A program made the position numbers and the translations under genes. A model generated the notes under the pieces. It saw only the letters and a program-made list of their open reading frames with translations, was not told the DNA's origin and searched no databases. Positions 15,963 through 24,142 of a DNA stretch of 32,000 nucleotides are shown in pieces (within the stretch, counting starts at the first letter, position 1; each line of letters opens with the position of its first letter). The stretch comes from Blastocatellia bacterium (GTDB lineage Bacteria; Acidobacteriota; Blastocatellia; HR10): the NCBI GenBank assembly GCA_035573895.1, contig DATLZR010000093.1, positions 1 through 32,000 of the forward strand, written 5' to 3'.

Positions 15963-18900
15963 CTACCGCGGCGATCCGATGAGCACAAACGGAGCCCAGG
16001 CAACCGGCCATGCTCCCCGACGGAGAAATTCAATCTTGGCCCGTTGTAACGCCCGCGCAGGACCGAGGCCGGCATCGAGCATCCCCCGATAGAACGCCGC
16101 CATCAGCCTCTCCGCCGAAGGATCCTCCACTTTCCACAACGATCCGCACACGCGGCGTGCTCCAGCGAGCATAAAGGCCCGGCTGAGCCCGATGACTCCC
16201 TCGCCGGATGTCATCTGTCCGACTCCCGTCTCGCAGGCGCTCAACACGACGAGATCGGCATTAATTCTCAGTCGGGCAATTTCGGCTGCCGTGAGCACCC
16301 AATCATTTTGTCCCTGGTCGCCGCTACCGGAAAAGATGAGCGCAGAGAGTTCCCCATCTTTTTCGTCAGCAACTCCATGCGTAGCCAGATGCAGCACGCG
16401 ATAGGTTGAAAGATCGGCTCGGGTGAACTTTTCCTTTCTCGCCTCTTGTCCCAGCCACAACGTCGGCCGCCACCGTCGTTGTCTGGCCAGGCGGGCGATC
16501 TCCACAACTTCCTTCCTCGTTGAGGGAATTCGCTGCAAGCCTGAGCGCAGTCGGGACGGGTCGGTGATTACGCTGAGGGAGTTTGCCTGTATTGACGACG
16601 TGACCTTCACCCACGAAGAGATGTTTCTAAGAAGCGAGGTCAACAGCGTTTGGAAGCGCGCCGTCAAGGCGAGATGTTGGTCCCGCTCGCCGATACCGCG
16701 TTGCTTGGCGATGTCCGCCCCACCGGAAGGCGACGACTGTCGGGGTATCGGCTCGCCGAAAACGGGGTCGCCGACAAGCAGTACCTCTTTTCCCGCTTGC
16801 ATTGGAGGACGGCGGTCAATCTCGGCCAGAACCGAGATGGAGGGCGCGTAGGTTACAGCATGATCCTCGATGAGGTAACGCGGAGCCTGCCCGTGATCAT
16901 CAGGCCCACTGCTGACGAGGGCTTCAAAGGCAAGGTTGTGGAGCATCCGATCCGGTACGATGATCAGGTCGCGGCCGCGAATTAGATCGGCGGCCGGCTT
17001 CACCAGCATCCTGTAAAGCTCGTGGGCAATATGCAGATAATCGCGCCACGCTTCCGCCGTCCGCTCGTCCGGGTTTACCTGGCGGCGAATTTGCGCCCGC
17101 CATTCGGTCACCGCCTTTCCGATCGTCGCCCAGTCGGGCAACTTGAAGAGGTATTCGCCCTGGCGCGTCAGAACGATGAGAAAGCTCTCCTGAATCCCCA
17201 ACTGATAAAAGAGAATAGCCGCGTTGGGATAGGCGGCGAGATAGTGCTCGCGGACCTCCTCGGCAGTAAGAGGCGAAACACTCGAAACCTCCAACCCGCC
17301 GGCCTGAGCCCTCAATTGGGCCCCCAACTTCAGCCGCTCGGCGATAAGTCGCTCTCGCTCTTCTTTGAGCCGGCCGATATCAGCAACATCAACGCCGATG
17401 CCGGAACGGGCCAGCACAATCCGCCGTCCAAAAGCAGAAATTTGCTCCAGAAGCTGCTGCTCCTGCCCGAGAAGTTCGGGATCAACCGTTGGTCGTGACT
17501 GCCGATTCAACGCTGCTAGATGTACAAGAAGCGCGCGGCTCCGACTGCGTTCAGCAAAATTGAACGCCTGGCGGATGTATTCGCGGCTCGGCTGCTTTGT
17601 ATTCAGCGCGTTCAGAATTCGGAGAATCTGTACGGAAATGGCCTTTGATTGGGCCAGGAAATCCTGTCGTAAATCTTCGGCCGGTTCGCGCAACCAGGCC
17701 GATTCGGTCGTGTGCCAGGCTTCCAGACACAGGCGCAGAGCCTCTTCGTAATTTCCCCGAAGCATCTCGCCCGTGGCTTGCGTCTGAAGCGCAATCCGTC
17801 GCGGCTCCGGATCCTCATCCTCAGACGTGGTGAGAGCGGCGGCTTCGCGGGCAGCGTGAACCATTTCGTCCAAGCGATTGAGTTTGTAGTAGGTCATGCT
17901 CATGAGCGTGAGGATGGAGATTTCCTCCGCCCGATGACCGAGGCGATGAGCCGCCTGACGAGCTTCCTGAGCTAACCGCAATCCCTCTTCAAATTTCCCC
18001 GTCGCAGCCAACCCCCACGCGAGCGTGTAGGTGCTTCTTACCTGTTGGGATGCGCTCACCTTCTCCCGCAGCGTGTAGGCGCGGTGAGCATAGGTGAGGG
18101 CTTTTTCCTGATCCTGACCGAAATAGAAGCCATAGAGCGAGGCGTAAACGCGCACCAAAGCCGAAGGCGATCCCGACTGTTCGGCCAGGTTGAGGGCCCT
18201 GCGGTAATGAAGTTCGGCCAGGTCGCGCTTCTGAATGACGTGATAGAGATCGCCGAGTTGAGCGCGAACCATAGCTTCTGCTTCGCCGGCGGCACGAAGT
18301 CGAGCGCTGAGTGTCAACGCCCGTTCCAGTTCGCCAAGCGCCTCATCATAACGGCGTCGGTCGGTGAGCATGGTTCCCCGTTCGAGGGCCACGGCCCACT
18401 GACCAAAGAGAAATCCCGCCTGTTCGGCGACCTGTCGGCTACGGGCGAAATAGATCTCGGCCTGTTTCCATTGACGCCGCTCGCGGAAGAATTGACCCAG
18501 CGCGAGATTAAGCAAGCTGATGGCCCGCTGGCTGCGGCGTTGTTCGGCCCATTGCCGACCGCGCTCGTAATAGGCCCGGACGCGGTCTTCATCCCAGGGC
18601 CTTGCATGGTGACCCGCTCGCAATGACAGGCGATAGCTTCCATAATGATCGGCCATTGCCCCGGAGACGATCACCGTATAGCGCCCGGTCACAGGCAGCG
18701 TCGTGCAAATCTGGGCGTTGAAGAACCAGCCCTCGTCATCGTTCCAGGCAATCTCACGACCTTTGGGATCGAGCAAAACGAGGTAGGTGTCGAACTCGTA
18801 GGACTCAGCCGTGAGAGTAATCGGCTGGCCTTGCTGACCATCGAACCGCCAGCGATGTTCGTGCCCGAGCGGAGGCCGGCGCCTCAGCGGATCGGATTCC

Positions 18901-19025
18901 GTGAGAACAGCATCGTAGTGTTGGTCGAGGTGAATGGTGAACGGGCGATAGGGGACATGATCTCCCGCCACCGTACAGATGGTCAGAAAGAGCGTGGAAC
19001 CAACGAACCTCCGACCAACTCTCAC
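15963..19025 (-). CDS. PPC-TPR-CHAT domain protein (caspase-like protease fold)
   Basis: The 1020-residue product starts at a GTG with AAGGAGGG six bases upstream. An N-terminal signal-like segment (about 8-20) is followed by a PPC-type beta-sandwich (about 35-135, with WRFDGQQGQPITLTAESYEFDTYLVLLD). A long array of tetratricopeptide repeats (about 150-480) and a helical linker come next. The C-terminal CHAT domain (about 690-1020) keeps the caspase-like dyad: His883 in LHLATHG and Cys931 in LSACETG, with GEGVIGLSRAFMLAGA and SLWKVED after it. CHAT proteases are often set off by TPR-sensed partners, and in several defence or cell-death systems they cleave dedicated targets. Here the leader and PPC domain suggest an exported or envelope form, as in many acidobacterial copies. 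No gasdermin, Csx/Cas or other defence gene is adjacent, so the target is unknown. Confidence 0.9.
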   Translation of the reverse strand: MRVGRRFVGSTLFLTICTVAGDHVPYRPFTIHLDQHYDAVLTESDPLRRRPPLGHEHRWRFDGQQGQPITLTAESYEFDTYLVLLDPKGREIAWNDDEGWFFNAQICTTLPVTGRYTVIVSGAMADHYGSYRLSLRAGHHARPWDEDRVRAYYERGRQWAEQRRSQRAISLLNLALGQFFRERRQWKQAEIYFARSRQVAEQAGFLFGQWAVALERGTMLTDRRRYDEALGELERALTLSARLRAAGEAEAMVRAQLGDLYHVIQKRDLAELHYRRALNLAEQSGSPSALVRVYASLYGFYFGQDQEKALTYAHRAYTLREKVSASQQVRSTYTLAWGLAATGKFEEGLRLAQEARQAAHRLGHRAEEISILTLMSMTYYKLNRLDEMVHAAREAAALTTSEDEDPEPRRIALQTQATGEMLRGNYEEALRLCLEAWHTTESAWLREPAEDLRQDFLAQSKAISVQILRILNALNTKQPSREYIRQAFNFAERSRSRALLVHLAALNRQSRPTVDPELLGQEQQLLEQISAFGRRIVLARSGIGVDVADIGRLKEERERLIAERLKLGAQLRAQAGGLEVSSVSPLTAEEVREHYLAAYPNAAILFYQLGIQESFLIVLTRQGEYLFKLPDWATIGKAVTEWRAQIRRQVNPDERTAEAWRDYLHIAHELYRMLVKPAADLIRGRDLIIVPDRMLHNLAFEALVSSGPDDHGQAPRYLIEDHAVTYAPSISVLAEIDRRPPMQAGKEVLLVGDPVFGEPIPRQSSPSGGADIAKQRGIGERDQHLALTARFQTLLTSLLRNISSWVKVTSSIQANSLSVITDPSRLRSGLQRIPSTRKEVVEIARLARQRRWRPTLWLGQEARKEKFTRADLSTYRVLHLATHGVADEKDGELSALIFSGSGDQGQNDWVLTAAEIARLRINADLVVLSACETGVGQMTSGEGVIGLSRAFMLAGARRVCGSLWKVEDPSAERLMAAFYRGMLDAGLGPARALQRAKIEFLRRGAWPVAWAPFVLIGSPR

Positions 19026-19293
19026 GACCCGCCCTCCTTCACTCTGCTCACGCGCGGCTCCCGATGATCGGCTTACAGCTCACCGAAGGTTTGGATACGT
19101 CACCTCTGCTCTCGTCATCATGAACAGTTGGAAGCTCTAGCTTACCAAAGCGAGAGACATCTTGCAACCGTTCAGTGAACAAGCAAGTCCTGGAGCCATC
19201 GGGCTGAGATCCTCGCCCAACGAGCCAGCAGCGAGCAACCATTAACTCAGCATGACCCCCGCCAGGGCAACCCGGCAAAGCCCAGCGGGACCT
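19026..19293. other. Divergent intergenic region, CHAT gene and atp cluster
   Basis: This 268-base region separates the CHAT gene (minus) from atpI (plus) and must hold both promoters. I see no clear promoter pair, hairpin or small gene. Confidence 0.35.
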
Positions 19294-19767
19294 ATGGACA
19301 AATCACAGGGGGCACAGTATCATTCCCGGCCTTTGAAAGTCGTCATGGGGACGCCTGTAATAGTCGAAGAAGACGCTCAGGAGGAGCGTCTGCGGCGACG
19401 GTTGGAGCGCAATACCTGGCTCGTCTTCGGAGGGATGGTTTTTGTGGCAGCCGTCGGCGGGGATTCTCGCTTGATCCTCGGGGTGATCCTGGGGGGTCTG
19501 CTTGGCTGGTTGAATCATCGTTGGTTGGCGTCGAGCTTGAAGGCCGTTCTCGCTACATCGGCGACAGCCGGGACCATTCCCCAACGTCAGGTTGCTTTGT
19601 TCGCCCTGCGACTTATTGTTGTCGCCGGGGCAATTGCCCTGGCACTCTGGAGCAGGCATTTTCATCCGCTGGGTATTGTTGCCGGATTCTGTGCCCTGAT
19701 TGGTGCTGTGATGTTGGAAGCGGGGTATCAGCTTGTCCTTATTTTAGCGGGGAAGGACCAAAAGTAA
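19294..19767 (+). CDS. atpI: ATP synthase subunit I
   Basis: The product is a small membrane protein of the ATP synthase I family, thought to help assemble the c-ring. A charged N-terminal segment (EEDAQEERLRRRLERN) leads into four predicted membrane helices: about TWLVFGGMVFVAAVGG, LILGVILGGLLGWLNH, ALFALRLIVVAGAIALAL and LGIVAGFCALIGAVMLEAGYQLVLIL. Its place directly ahead of atpB supports the call. The start is uncertain: the ATG at 19294 has no clear ribosome-binding site, and an ATG at 19345 (MGTPVIVEEDAQ) or an ATG at 19252 are alternatives. The stop is about 110 bases before atpB, a gap filled by a nested palindrome. Confidence 0.75.
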   Translation: MDKSQGAQYHSRPLKVVMGTPVIVEEDAQEERLRRRLERNTWLVFGGMVFVAAVGGDSRLILGVILGGLLGWLNHRWLASSLKAVLATSATAGTIPQRQVALFALRLIVVAGAIALALWSRHFHPLGIVAGFCALIGAVMLEAGYQLVLILAGKDQK

Positions 19768-19851
19768 CGCAGGCTTTCCAGTCCGCGGAGGTAGCGAAAG
19801 CGCAAGCTGGAAAGCTGGCGCTACAGGTCGCGCGGACTTTCCCGTCTGCGT
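19767..19851. repeat. REP-like nested palindrome between atpI and atpB
   Basis: Three concentric arm pairs are seen: ACGCAG/CTGCGT (19767-19772 with 19846-19851), GTCCGCG/CGCGGAC (19781-19787 with 19831-19837), and GTAGCG/CGCTAC (19791-19796 with 19819-19824). The centre carries CAAGCTGGAAAGCT. It has the look of an extragenic palindromic unit that could be present in many copies. It lies in the mRNA between two co-directional genes and could alter stability or expression ratio. Confidence 0.65.
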
Positions 19852-19876
19852 CTTTGGCCGCAGGGAGGGGAGAATC

Positions 19877-20746
19877 ATGCCGAGTATGAATCTTCTCGCT
19901 CTCATGCTGAGTGTAGAAGCTGGTGAAGGCAACGCAGCTCATCACGTCCCATTCATCGCTGAATGGGTCAACCATGTTTTCGGTCCCGCCGTCTATCGCC
20001 TGCAGCAAGCCATCATGCCGAAATTCTACGGGCTCTTCGGAGCCGAATGGCAAGGCAATCCCGACATGCCCATACCCACGCATATGGTTATGTTTTTCAT
20101 CGCCGTGTTTATCACCACGGTCGTTCTTCGACTCCTGCGCGGGAAGCTGTCGGTCGAAAATCCGAGCCATCGGCAACAATTCTTCGAGCTTGTCATCTCC
20201 GGTCTGCGCGCGCTGATGCGCGACATCATCGGGCAGCACGGAGCGCGTTATTTCCCGGTGATTGCGACGTTCGCCGTGCTCATCGGGACCTGCAACCTGA
20301 TGGGGCTCATTCCCGGGCTGGAAGCGCCGACGGCCAACTATAATGTTCCGATCGCGCTGGCTCTTCTCTCGTTTCTTTACTACAACTACGTCGGTATCCG
20401 GGAGAATGGGGTGATCGGGTACCTCCGCCATTTTGCCGGGCCGGTTTTAGCGATCGCGCCGCTTTTCTTTCCCGTGGAAATCATCAGCAACTCGGCGCGG
20501 ATCGTGTCCCTCTCGATGCGACTTTTCCTCAACATCTTCGTTGACGAGACGCTCGTGAAGGTTTTTTCCCAGATCATCGCCTGGGGGATTCCGGCCATCC
20601 TCATGCCTCTCGGTTTATTTGTCGCATTGATGCAGACCTACATTTTCGTCCTGCTCTCGATGATCTACATCAGTGAAGTCACACATCACGCCGAGGCGCA
20701 TGAGATCAGTACCGTCGCGCCCCTTAGTGCTGAGGCGGAAGCATAG
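19877..20746 (+). CDS. atpB: ATP synthase F0 subunit a
   Basis: Subunit a forms the proton half-channels of F1F0-ATP synthase beside the rotating c-ring. The 289-residue product has the usual membrane helices and the key Arg215 in LSMRLFLNI (equivalent to the essential Arg of helix 4), followed by FVALMQTYIFVLLSMIYIS, which supplies the conserved Gln of the last helix. NLMGLIPG and PVEIISNSAR are also typical. The ATG at 19877 is preceded by GGGAGGGGAGA, a strong ribosome-binding site. It lies between atpI and atpE on the same strand, but the later F0 and F1 genes are absent here. The extended N-terminus (about 60 residues before the first helix) is longer than in many species. Confidence 0.95.
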   Translation: MPSMNLLALMLSVEAGEGNAAHHVPFIAEWVNHVFGPAVYRLQQAIMPKFYGLFGAEWQGNPDMPIPTHMVMFFIAVFITTVVLRLLRGKLSVENPSHRQQFFELVISGLRALMRDIIGQHGARYFPVIATFAVLIGTCNLMGLIPGLEAPTANYNVPIALALLSFLYYNYVGIRENGVIGYLRHFAGPVLAIAPLFFPVEIISNSARIVSLSMRLFLNIFVDETLVKVFSQIIAWGIPAILMPLGLFVALMQTYIFVLLSMIYISEVTHHAEAHEISTVAPLSAEAEA

Positions 20747-21145
20747 CCGAAGCGTGGAACACAGGATGTATGCGGAGACGATTCGGACGAGGTCACGGAG
20801 AAAGTGACCGGGATTCACCGCAGACCGAGGTTGGGTCGTGCAGGTGGCCGATCTCAACAGTGGTCCCCCTCGTGCCGACTGATAGGGGGTTTTCCGGTGC
20901 ATCTTGTGTTCTACGCTTCGGGCGTAGCAGGAGCGGGCTTGAGAGCCACGAGCGCCCGGGCGAAGCGTCTGCCGATTCCCTCCCCACGGAGAGACGGAGT
21001 GATGACGGTCTCGCCCACGGGGCTCTGAGTACTACTGCCGATGTCGCATGGAGCTCACGTCGTAAGGGGGTGGCGGGAGTATACCTGGCATCGGCGCAAT
21101 CATCTGCTCCAACCGGCTCCTGGACATTACTACAGGAGGAACATC
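20747..21145 (+). other. Long atpB-atpE spacer with hairpins
   Basis: The 399-base gap is unusual inside an atp cluster. It contains a terminator-like hairpin (20865-20893) and a 6-bp stem with a TTCGG loop (CTACGC/GCGTAG, 20911-20927). Short open frames over it have no convincing start or domain. A separate atpE promoter downstream of the terminator is likely but not clearly visible. Confidence 0.45.
20865..20893 (+). terminator. Intrinsic terminator-like hairpin between atpB and atpE
   Basis: CCCCCT (20865-20870) pairs with AGGGGG (20884-20889) across a 13-nt loop and is followed by TTTT. The short U run suggests partial termination of the atpI-atpB transcript. Confidence 0.55.
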
Positions 21146-21466
21146 ATGACTCACATCAGGCGATTTCTCATCATGGGTCTGTCATTGCTTCTCGCCGCAC
21201 CGTCGGTGCTCGCTCAAGCTGAAGGGGCACAGACCGGAATCACTGACACGACGTTCAAATATCTGGGCGCAGCCTTTGGCATCGCCATTGCGGCGGCTGC
21301 CGCAGCGTATGGCGACTCCCGGGCTATTAGCGCCGCCTGCGAAGGCGTTGCGCGAAATCCCGGAGCGGGCGGGCGCATTCAAACCATGATGCTCATCGGC
21401 GTCGTCTTTATCGAGACGCTCGTGCTGATCACTTTCGGTGTCATTTACGTGGCGCTGGTCGCCTAA
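21146..21466 (+). CDS. atpE: ATP synthase F0 subunit c with N-terminal signal peptide
   Basis: Subunit c forms the rotor ring of F0. The 106-residue product has a cleavable-looking signal sequence (MTHIRRFLIMGLSLLLAAPSVLAQA, residues 1-24), then two hydrophobic helices joined by the polar loop ARNPGAGGR. The ion-binding carboxylate is Glu90 in VVFIETLVLI. Opposite it, helix 1 has AAYGDSRA where sodium-type rings usually carry Gln, so a proton ring seems more likely; that is an inference from a hand alignment. The ATG at 21146 has AGGAGG six to seven bases upstream. The mature part, about 82 residues, is normal size. No atpF, atpH or F1 gene follows; the next gene is on the other strand. Confidence 0.93.
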   Translation: MTHIRRFLIMGLSLLLAAPSVLAQAEGAQTGITDTTFKYLGAAFGIAIAAAAAAYGDSRAISAACEGVARNPGAGGRIQTMMLIGVVFIETLVLITFGVIYVALVA

Positions 21467-21484
21467 CATCGCACCGAATTCTGG

Positions 21485-21521
21485 GGGAGCACGACCCGTG
21501 AGAGCTGCCGGGCGTGCTCCC
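21485..21521 (+). terminator. Strong hairpin after atpE
   Basis: A 9-bp perfect stem (GGGAGCACG/CGTGCTCCC) continues into CCCG/CGGG with one bulged A. It lies 18 bases past the atpE stop. The following sequence is not a clean T run, so it may be a stabiliser as well as a terminator. The stem could act in either direction. Confidence 0.6.
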
Positions 21522-21711
21522 ACATCTTCGAGAAAAATTTCCTTTGTCCTTACGTGGGAGCCCCATCCGAACCCGCTTGATCTTCCACAAAGAGACCCGT
21601 TACCTCGCTCTGCGGGAGAGAACATGTAGTTCATCTTTTCAACCCTGAACCCGTCACCTTCCCTAACATGGACTATGTGCACAGCAGGGATGAATCCGAC
21701 GGGCGAGAAAT

Positions 21712-22386
21712 TCAAGGTGAACGGGGCCCCGCTCGCAACGCGATCACCTGTTGGGCGCGCCGGTAATCGTCTGGCGTGTCAATATCCAGAAAGAAATAGG
21801 ACGCGCCGGGGAGGCTGCATATCTCAGCAAATGGGATGAAAGAGACTGTAAGGGCCAGAAGCAGAGAGCGAAGGCTTCTCTCTCCCTTGCGCAAAAGGTC
21901 ACTCACCACGGGCAAGCACGTTCGGGAATAAAGGGCGCACAGTGGCTGAGGCTGATCCACGGCATCTCGGGGAACAACAGCTTCGCATCCCGACCAAGCC
22001 CGTGTGAGAAGAAGTTTCAGAAGATCTTCTGTCACGAACGGAAGGTCGCAGGCAAGATTCAAAGCCCATGACGTGGGACAGTGCGTGAGAGCCGTTGCCA
22101 GACCTCCCAGAGGGCCACACCGGGGTTGTAGATCGGGCAGGATGGGGAGTTGAAGGAATTCAAAATTCTCCGGATCATTGGCGATAACGATGATTTGGTC
22201 GGTCACCCGACGGGCAGCCTCAACAACATACTCGATACAGAGGTGAGAACCGAGCGAGAGACGGGCCTTGGCAAGACCCAGGCGCCGGCTCTCGCCGCCC
22301 GCTTGGATGAAAGCCGTAACGTCATGGGCTGAAGCACCGGCTTGGGAGGGAGAATGAACGGTTGCTCCTGGCTCCTTCATGCTCAT
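21712..22386 (-). CDS. mobA: Molybdenum cofactor guanylyltransferase
   Basis: MobA adds GMP to molybdopterin to form the guanine dinucleotide cofactor of enzymes in the DMSO-reductase family. The 224-residue product shows the nucleotidyltransferase signature QAGGESRRLGLAKARL (a form of the LAGGxSxRxGxDK loop, with the conserved Lys), GPLGGLATAL, the metal-binding ACDLPFV, and QPLCALYSRTCLP, in family order and at the usual length. The Asp of the consensus loop is replaced (GLAKA), a tolerated variation. About 25 extra residues precede the first strand. The start is uncertain: ATG at 22386 or the next at 22380, both with weak ribosome-binding sites. It is a single gene with no molybdoenzyme beside it. 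Confidence 0.88.
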   Translation of the reverse strand: MSMKEPGATVHSPSQAGASAHDVTAFIQAGGESRRLGLAKARLSLGSHLCIEYVVEAARRVTDQIIVIANDPENFEFLQLPILPDLQPRCGPLGGLATALTHCPTSWALNLACDLPFVTEDLLKLLLTRAWSGCEAVVPRDAVDQPQPLCALYSRTCLPVVSDLLRKGERSLRSLLLALTVSFIPFAEICSLPGASYFFLDIDTPDDYRRAQQVIALRAGPRSP

Positions 22387-22675
22387 AACTGCGGGGAAGC
22401 GTTCAAGGCGGCATCTTACCGGGTGGCGATCCCAAGGTCAAGCGTGAGCTTTCGCCCACAATGGAAAAGTAGCATCCACCGCGATCCCGCTGCGCGACAA
22501 CCCAGATACGTTGCTGCTACTGCCTTTGGGGCTATCCTGGTGATCTGAAAAACCTGGTGGCCGTATTCGCCAGACGGCCCTATAGCCTCAGGCGCCTTAG
22601 GCGAGACAGGCAACTAATTGGAATGGTATTAAACCGAACCCAGTTCGCCACTATTCTGTTGAAGAGGCGGAGTGA
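22387..22675. other. Divergent intergenic region, mobA and the polysaccharide operon
   Basis: This region must contain the polysaccharide operon promoter (plus) and the mobA promoter (minus). A 16-base near-palindrome (CCTCAGGCGCCTTAGG, near 22587-22602) lies about 75 bases ahead of the first operon gene and could be a regulator site. No clear -35/-10 pair stands out. Confidence 0.35.
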
Positions 22676-23473
22676 ATGAATTCAACACATAGTGTTAAGT
22701 TAAGTAAGGTGGGAGTGGTCGTAAGGGTTGAGAAATGGGAGAACGTATGGAGGCAGGTCCGATTTCCTGCTCTTCCGTCCAGGTCCAACATCGCGGAATT
22801 AACCATCGTTCAATCTCCTGTTGAATTGCTGACCGACATCCCAATGGTCGCCCTTTCGCCGGTATCGGTCGAAGAGGTAAAGCTCTGGGTGAAACGGGTC
22901 GGCGATGCAGTCGGTGCCCTACTATTGCTTATCATTTTGTGGCCAGTTTTCCTGGTGATCGCTGCGCTCATCAAACTGACATCAGCGGGGCCAGTCTTTT
23001 TCCGGCAAGAGCGACTCGGATTGAACCGACGCCCGTTCATGATATGGAAATTTAGGACCATGGTGCCCCAGGCGGATAAGCAGGAAGCTGAGTTACTTCA
23101 GGCACATCGTGGCCTCTTTTTTAAGATTCCGGACGATCCCCGTGTCACCCCTTTGGGACGCGTGTTACGCAAATACAGCCTCGATGAACTCCCACAGCTT
23201 TTCAATGTTCTCAAAGGAGAGATGAGTTTAGTCGGTCCCCGGCCGATCCGCGACATTGAGCTTCGTCGGTTTCAGACCTGGCAGCAGCTTCGACGATTCA
23301 GCATGAAGCCCGGGTTGACCTGCCTGTGGCAGATCAACGGTCGGAGCAACACTTCCGACGAAGATCGCATGCGGTACGACCTGGAGTACGTTGAGAACTG
23401 GTCGCTATGGCTGGACATCAAGATTGTCCTGAAGACCATTCCGGTCGTTTTGCGCGGTGACGGAGCTATGTAG
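22676..23473 (+). CDS. Initiating sugar-phosphate transferase of exopolysaccharide synthesis
   Basis: The enzyme belongs to the bacterial sugar transferase family (WcaJ/WbaP/PglC type). It moves a sugar phosphate from a nucleotide sugar to undecaprenyl phosphate at the inner membrane, starting each repeat unit. Seen in the sequence are one membrane helix (about 80-102, [20 protein letters not shown]), then [48 protein letters not shown] with the catalytic Asp-Glu pair, and [13 protein letters not shown]. Full WcaJ-like members have about 450 residues with four more N-terminal helices. Here only the tail of that N-terminal half remains (DIPMVALSP, about 54-62), so the protein seems to be a shortened form. 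An ATG at 22676 with GAGGCGGAG upstream opens the operon. Confidence 0.9.
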   Translation: MNSTHSVKLSKVGVVVRVEKWENVWRQVRFPALPSRSNIAELTIVQSPVELLTDIPMVALSPVSVEEVKLWVKRVGDAVGALLLLIILWPVFLVIAALIKLTSAGPVFFRQERLGLNRRPFMIWKFRTMVPQADKQEAELLQAHRGLFFKIPDDPRVTPLGRVLRKYSLDELPQLFNVLKGEMSLVGPRPIRDIELRRFQTWQQLRRFSMKPGLTCLWQINGRSNTSDEDRMRYDLEYVENWSLWLDIKIVLKTIPVVLRGDGAM

Positions 23474-23483
23474 GAGGACCATC

Positions 23484-24128
23484 ATGAATTCTTTCACCCT
23501 CATTCGTGTTGTAGGACGATCCTGGTGGGTCATCGGTTTGACACTGATCGTCGGATTGAGCACAACCATCTATTTCACGCGCAGACAACCACCCATATAT
23601 CAGGCGACAACGACAGTTGTCATTGGCCCCAGCGGAAGGCTCACCGAAGTAAGCCAGATCGTAAACAGCCTGAATGCCTTAGATCGTCGCAGCGTAGTCG
23701 CCACGTACGCTAAGATCCCAACGAGCCGCACAGTACGAGATCGGACGCGCGAGCAGTTAGGTCTTTCTTCGAGCCAGATGCGGTTATATCGGGTGAAGAC
23801 CGCGATCGTACCTGACACCAATATCCTCCAAATCATAGTTGAAGGACCCGACCCACGCCTGGTGGCCGACGTTGCCAACGCGATTGCCGAGCAAACGAAA
23901 AACTACGCTCCGGAATTCTATGGCATCTTCGGATTGAGCATCTTAGATCGGGCCCTCCCGCCAACTCGCCCGGTAGCGCCGGAACTTGCGCGCAACGTGA
24001 GCCTCGGAGCCGTCCTCGGACTGCTGCTAGGGATTGGTCTCGCATTACTCATCGAGTACGGACGGCGATGGAAACACGCTTCTACCAAAGAGCCTGCGCC
24101 CGAACCCCCGGCTGAACTCTACGTCTGA
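23484..24128 (+). CDS. Wzz-like polysaccharide chain-length protein
   Basis: The 214-residue product has the polysaccharide copolymerase layout. An N-terminal membrane helix (about 12-30, SWWVIGLTLIVGLSTTIYF) is followed by a periplasmic domain opening with PPIYQATTTVVIG. The domain contains LDRRSVVATYAKIPTSRTVRDRT and VEGPDPRLVADVANAIAEQT, and a second helix (about 175-195, LGAVLGLLLGIGLALLIEYG) follows the Pro-rich ALPPTRPVAPEL motif. Such proteins set the length of the polymer made by Wzy. It lacks the cytoplasmic tyrosine kinase part found in some relatives. The ATG at 23484 has TAGGAGG upstream and follows the sugar transferase stop by 10 bases, so the two are coupled in one operon. The domain is short compared with many Wzz proteins. 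Confidence 0.85.
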   Translation: MNSFTLIRVVGRSWWVIGLTLIVGLSTTIYFTRRQPPIYQATTTVVIGPSGRLTEVSQIVNSLNALDRRSVVATYAKIPTSRTVRDRTREQLGLSSSQMRLYRVKTAIVPDTNILQIIVEGPDPRLVADVANAIAEQTKNYAPEFYGIFGLSILDRALPPTRPVAPELARNVSLGAVLGLLLGIGLALLIEYGRRWKHASTKEPAPEPPAELYV

Positions 24129-24142
24129 TGGGGGGAGACACC

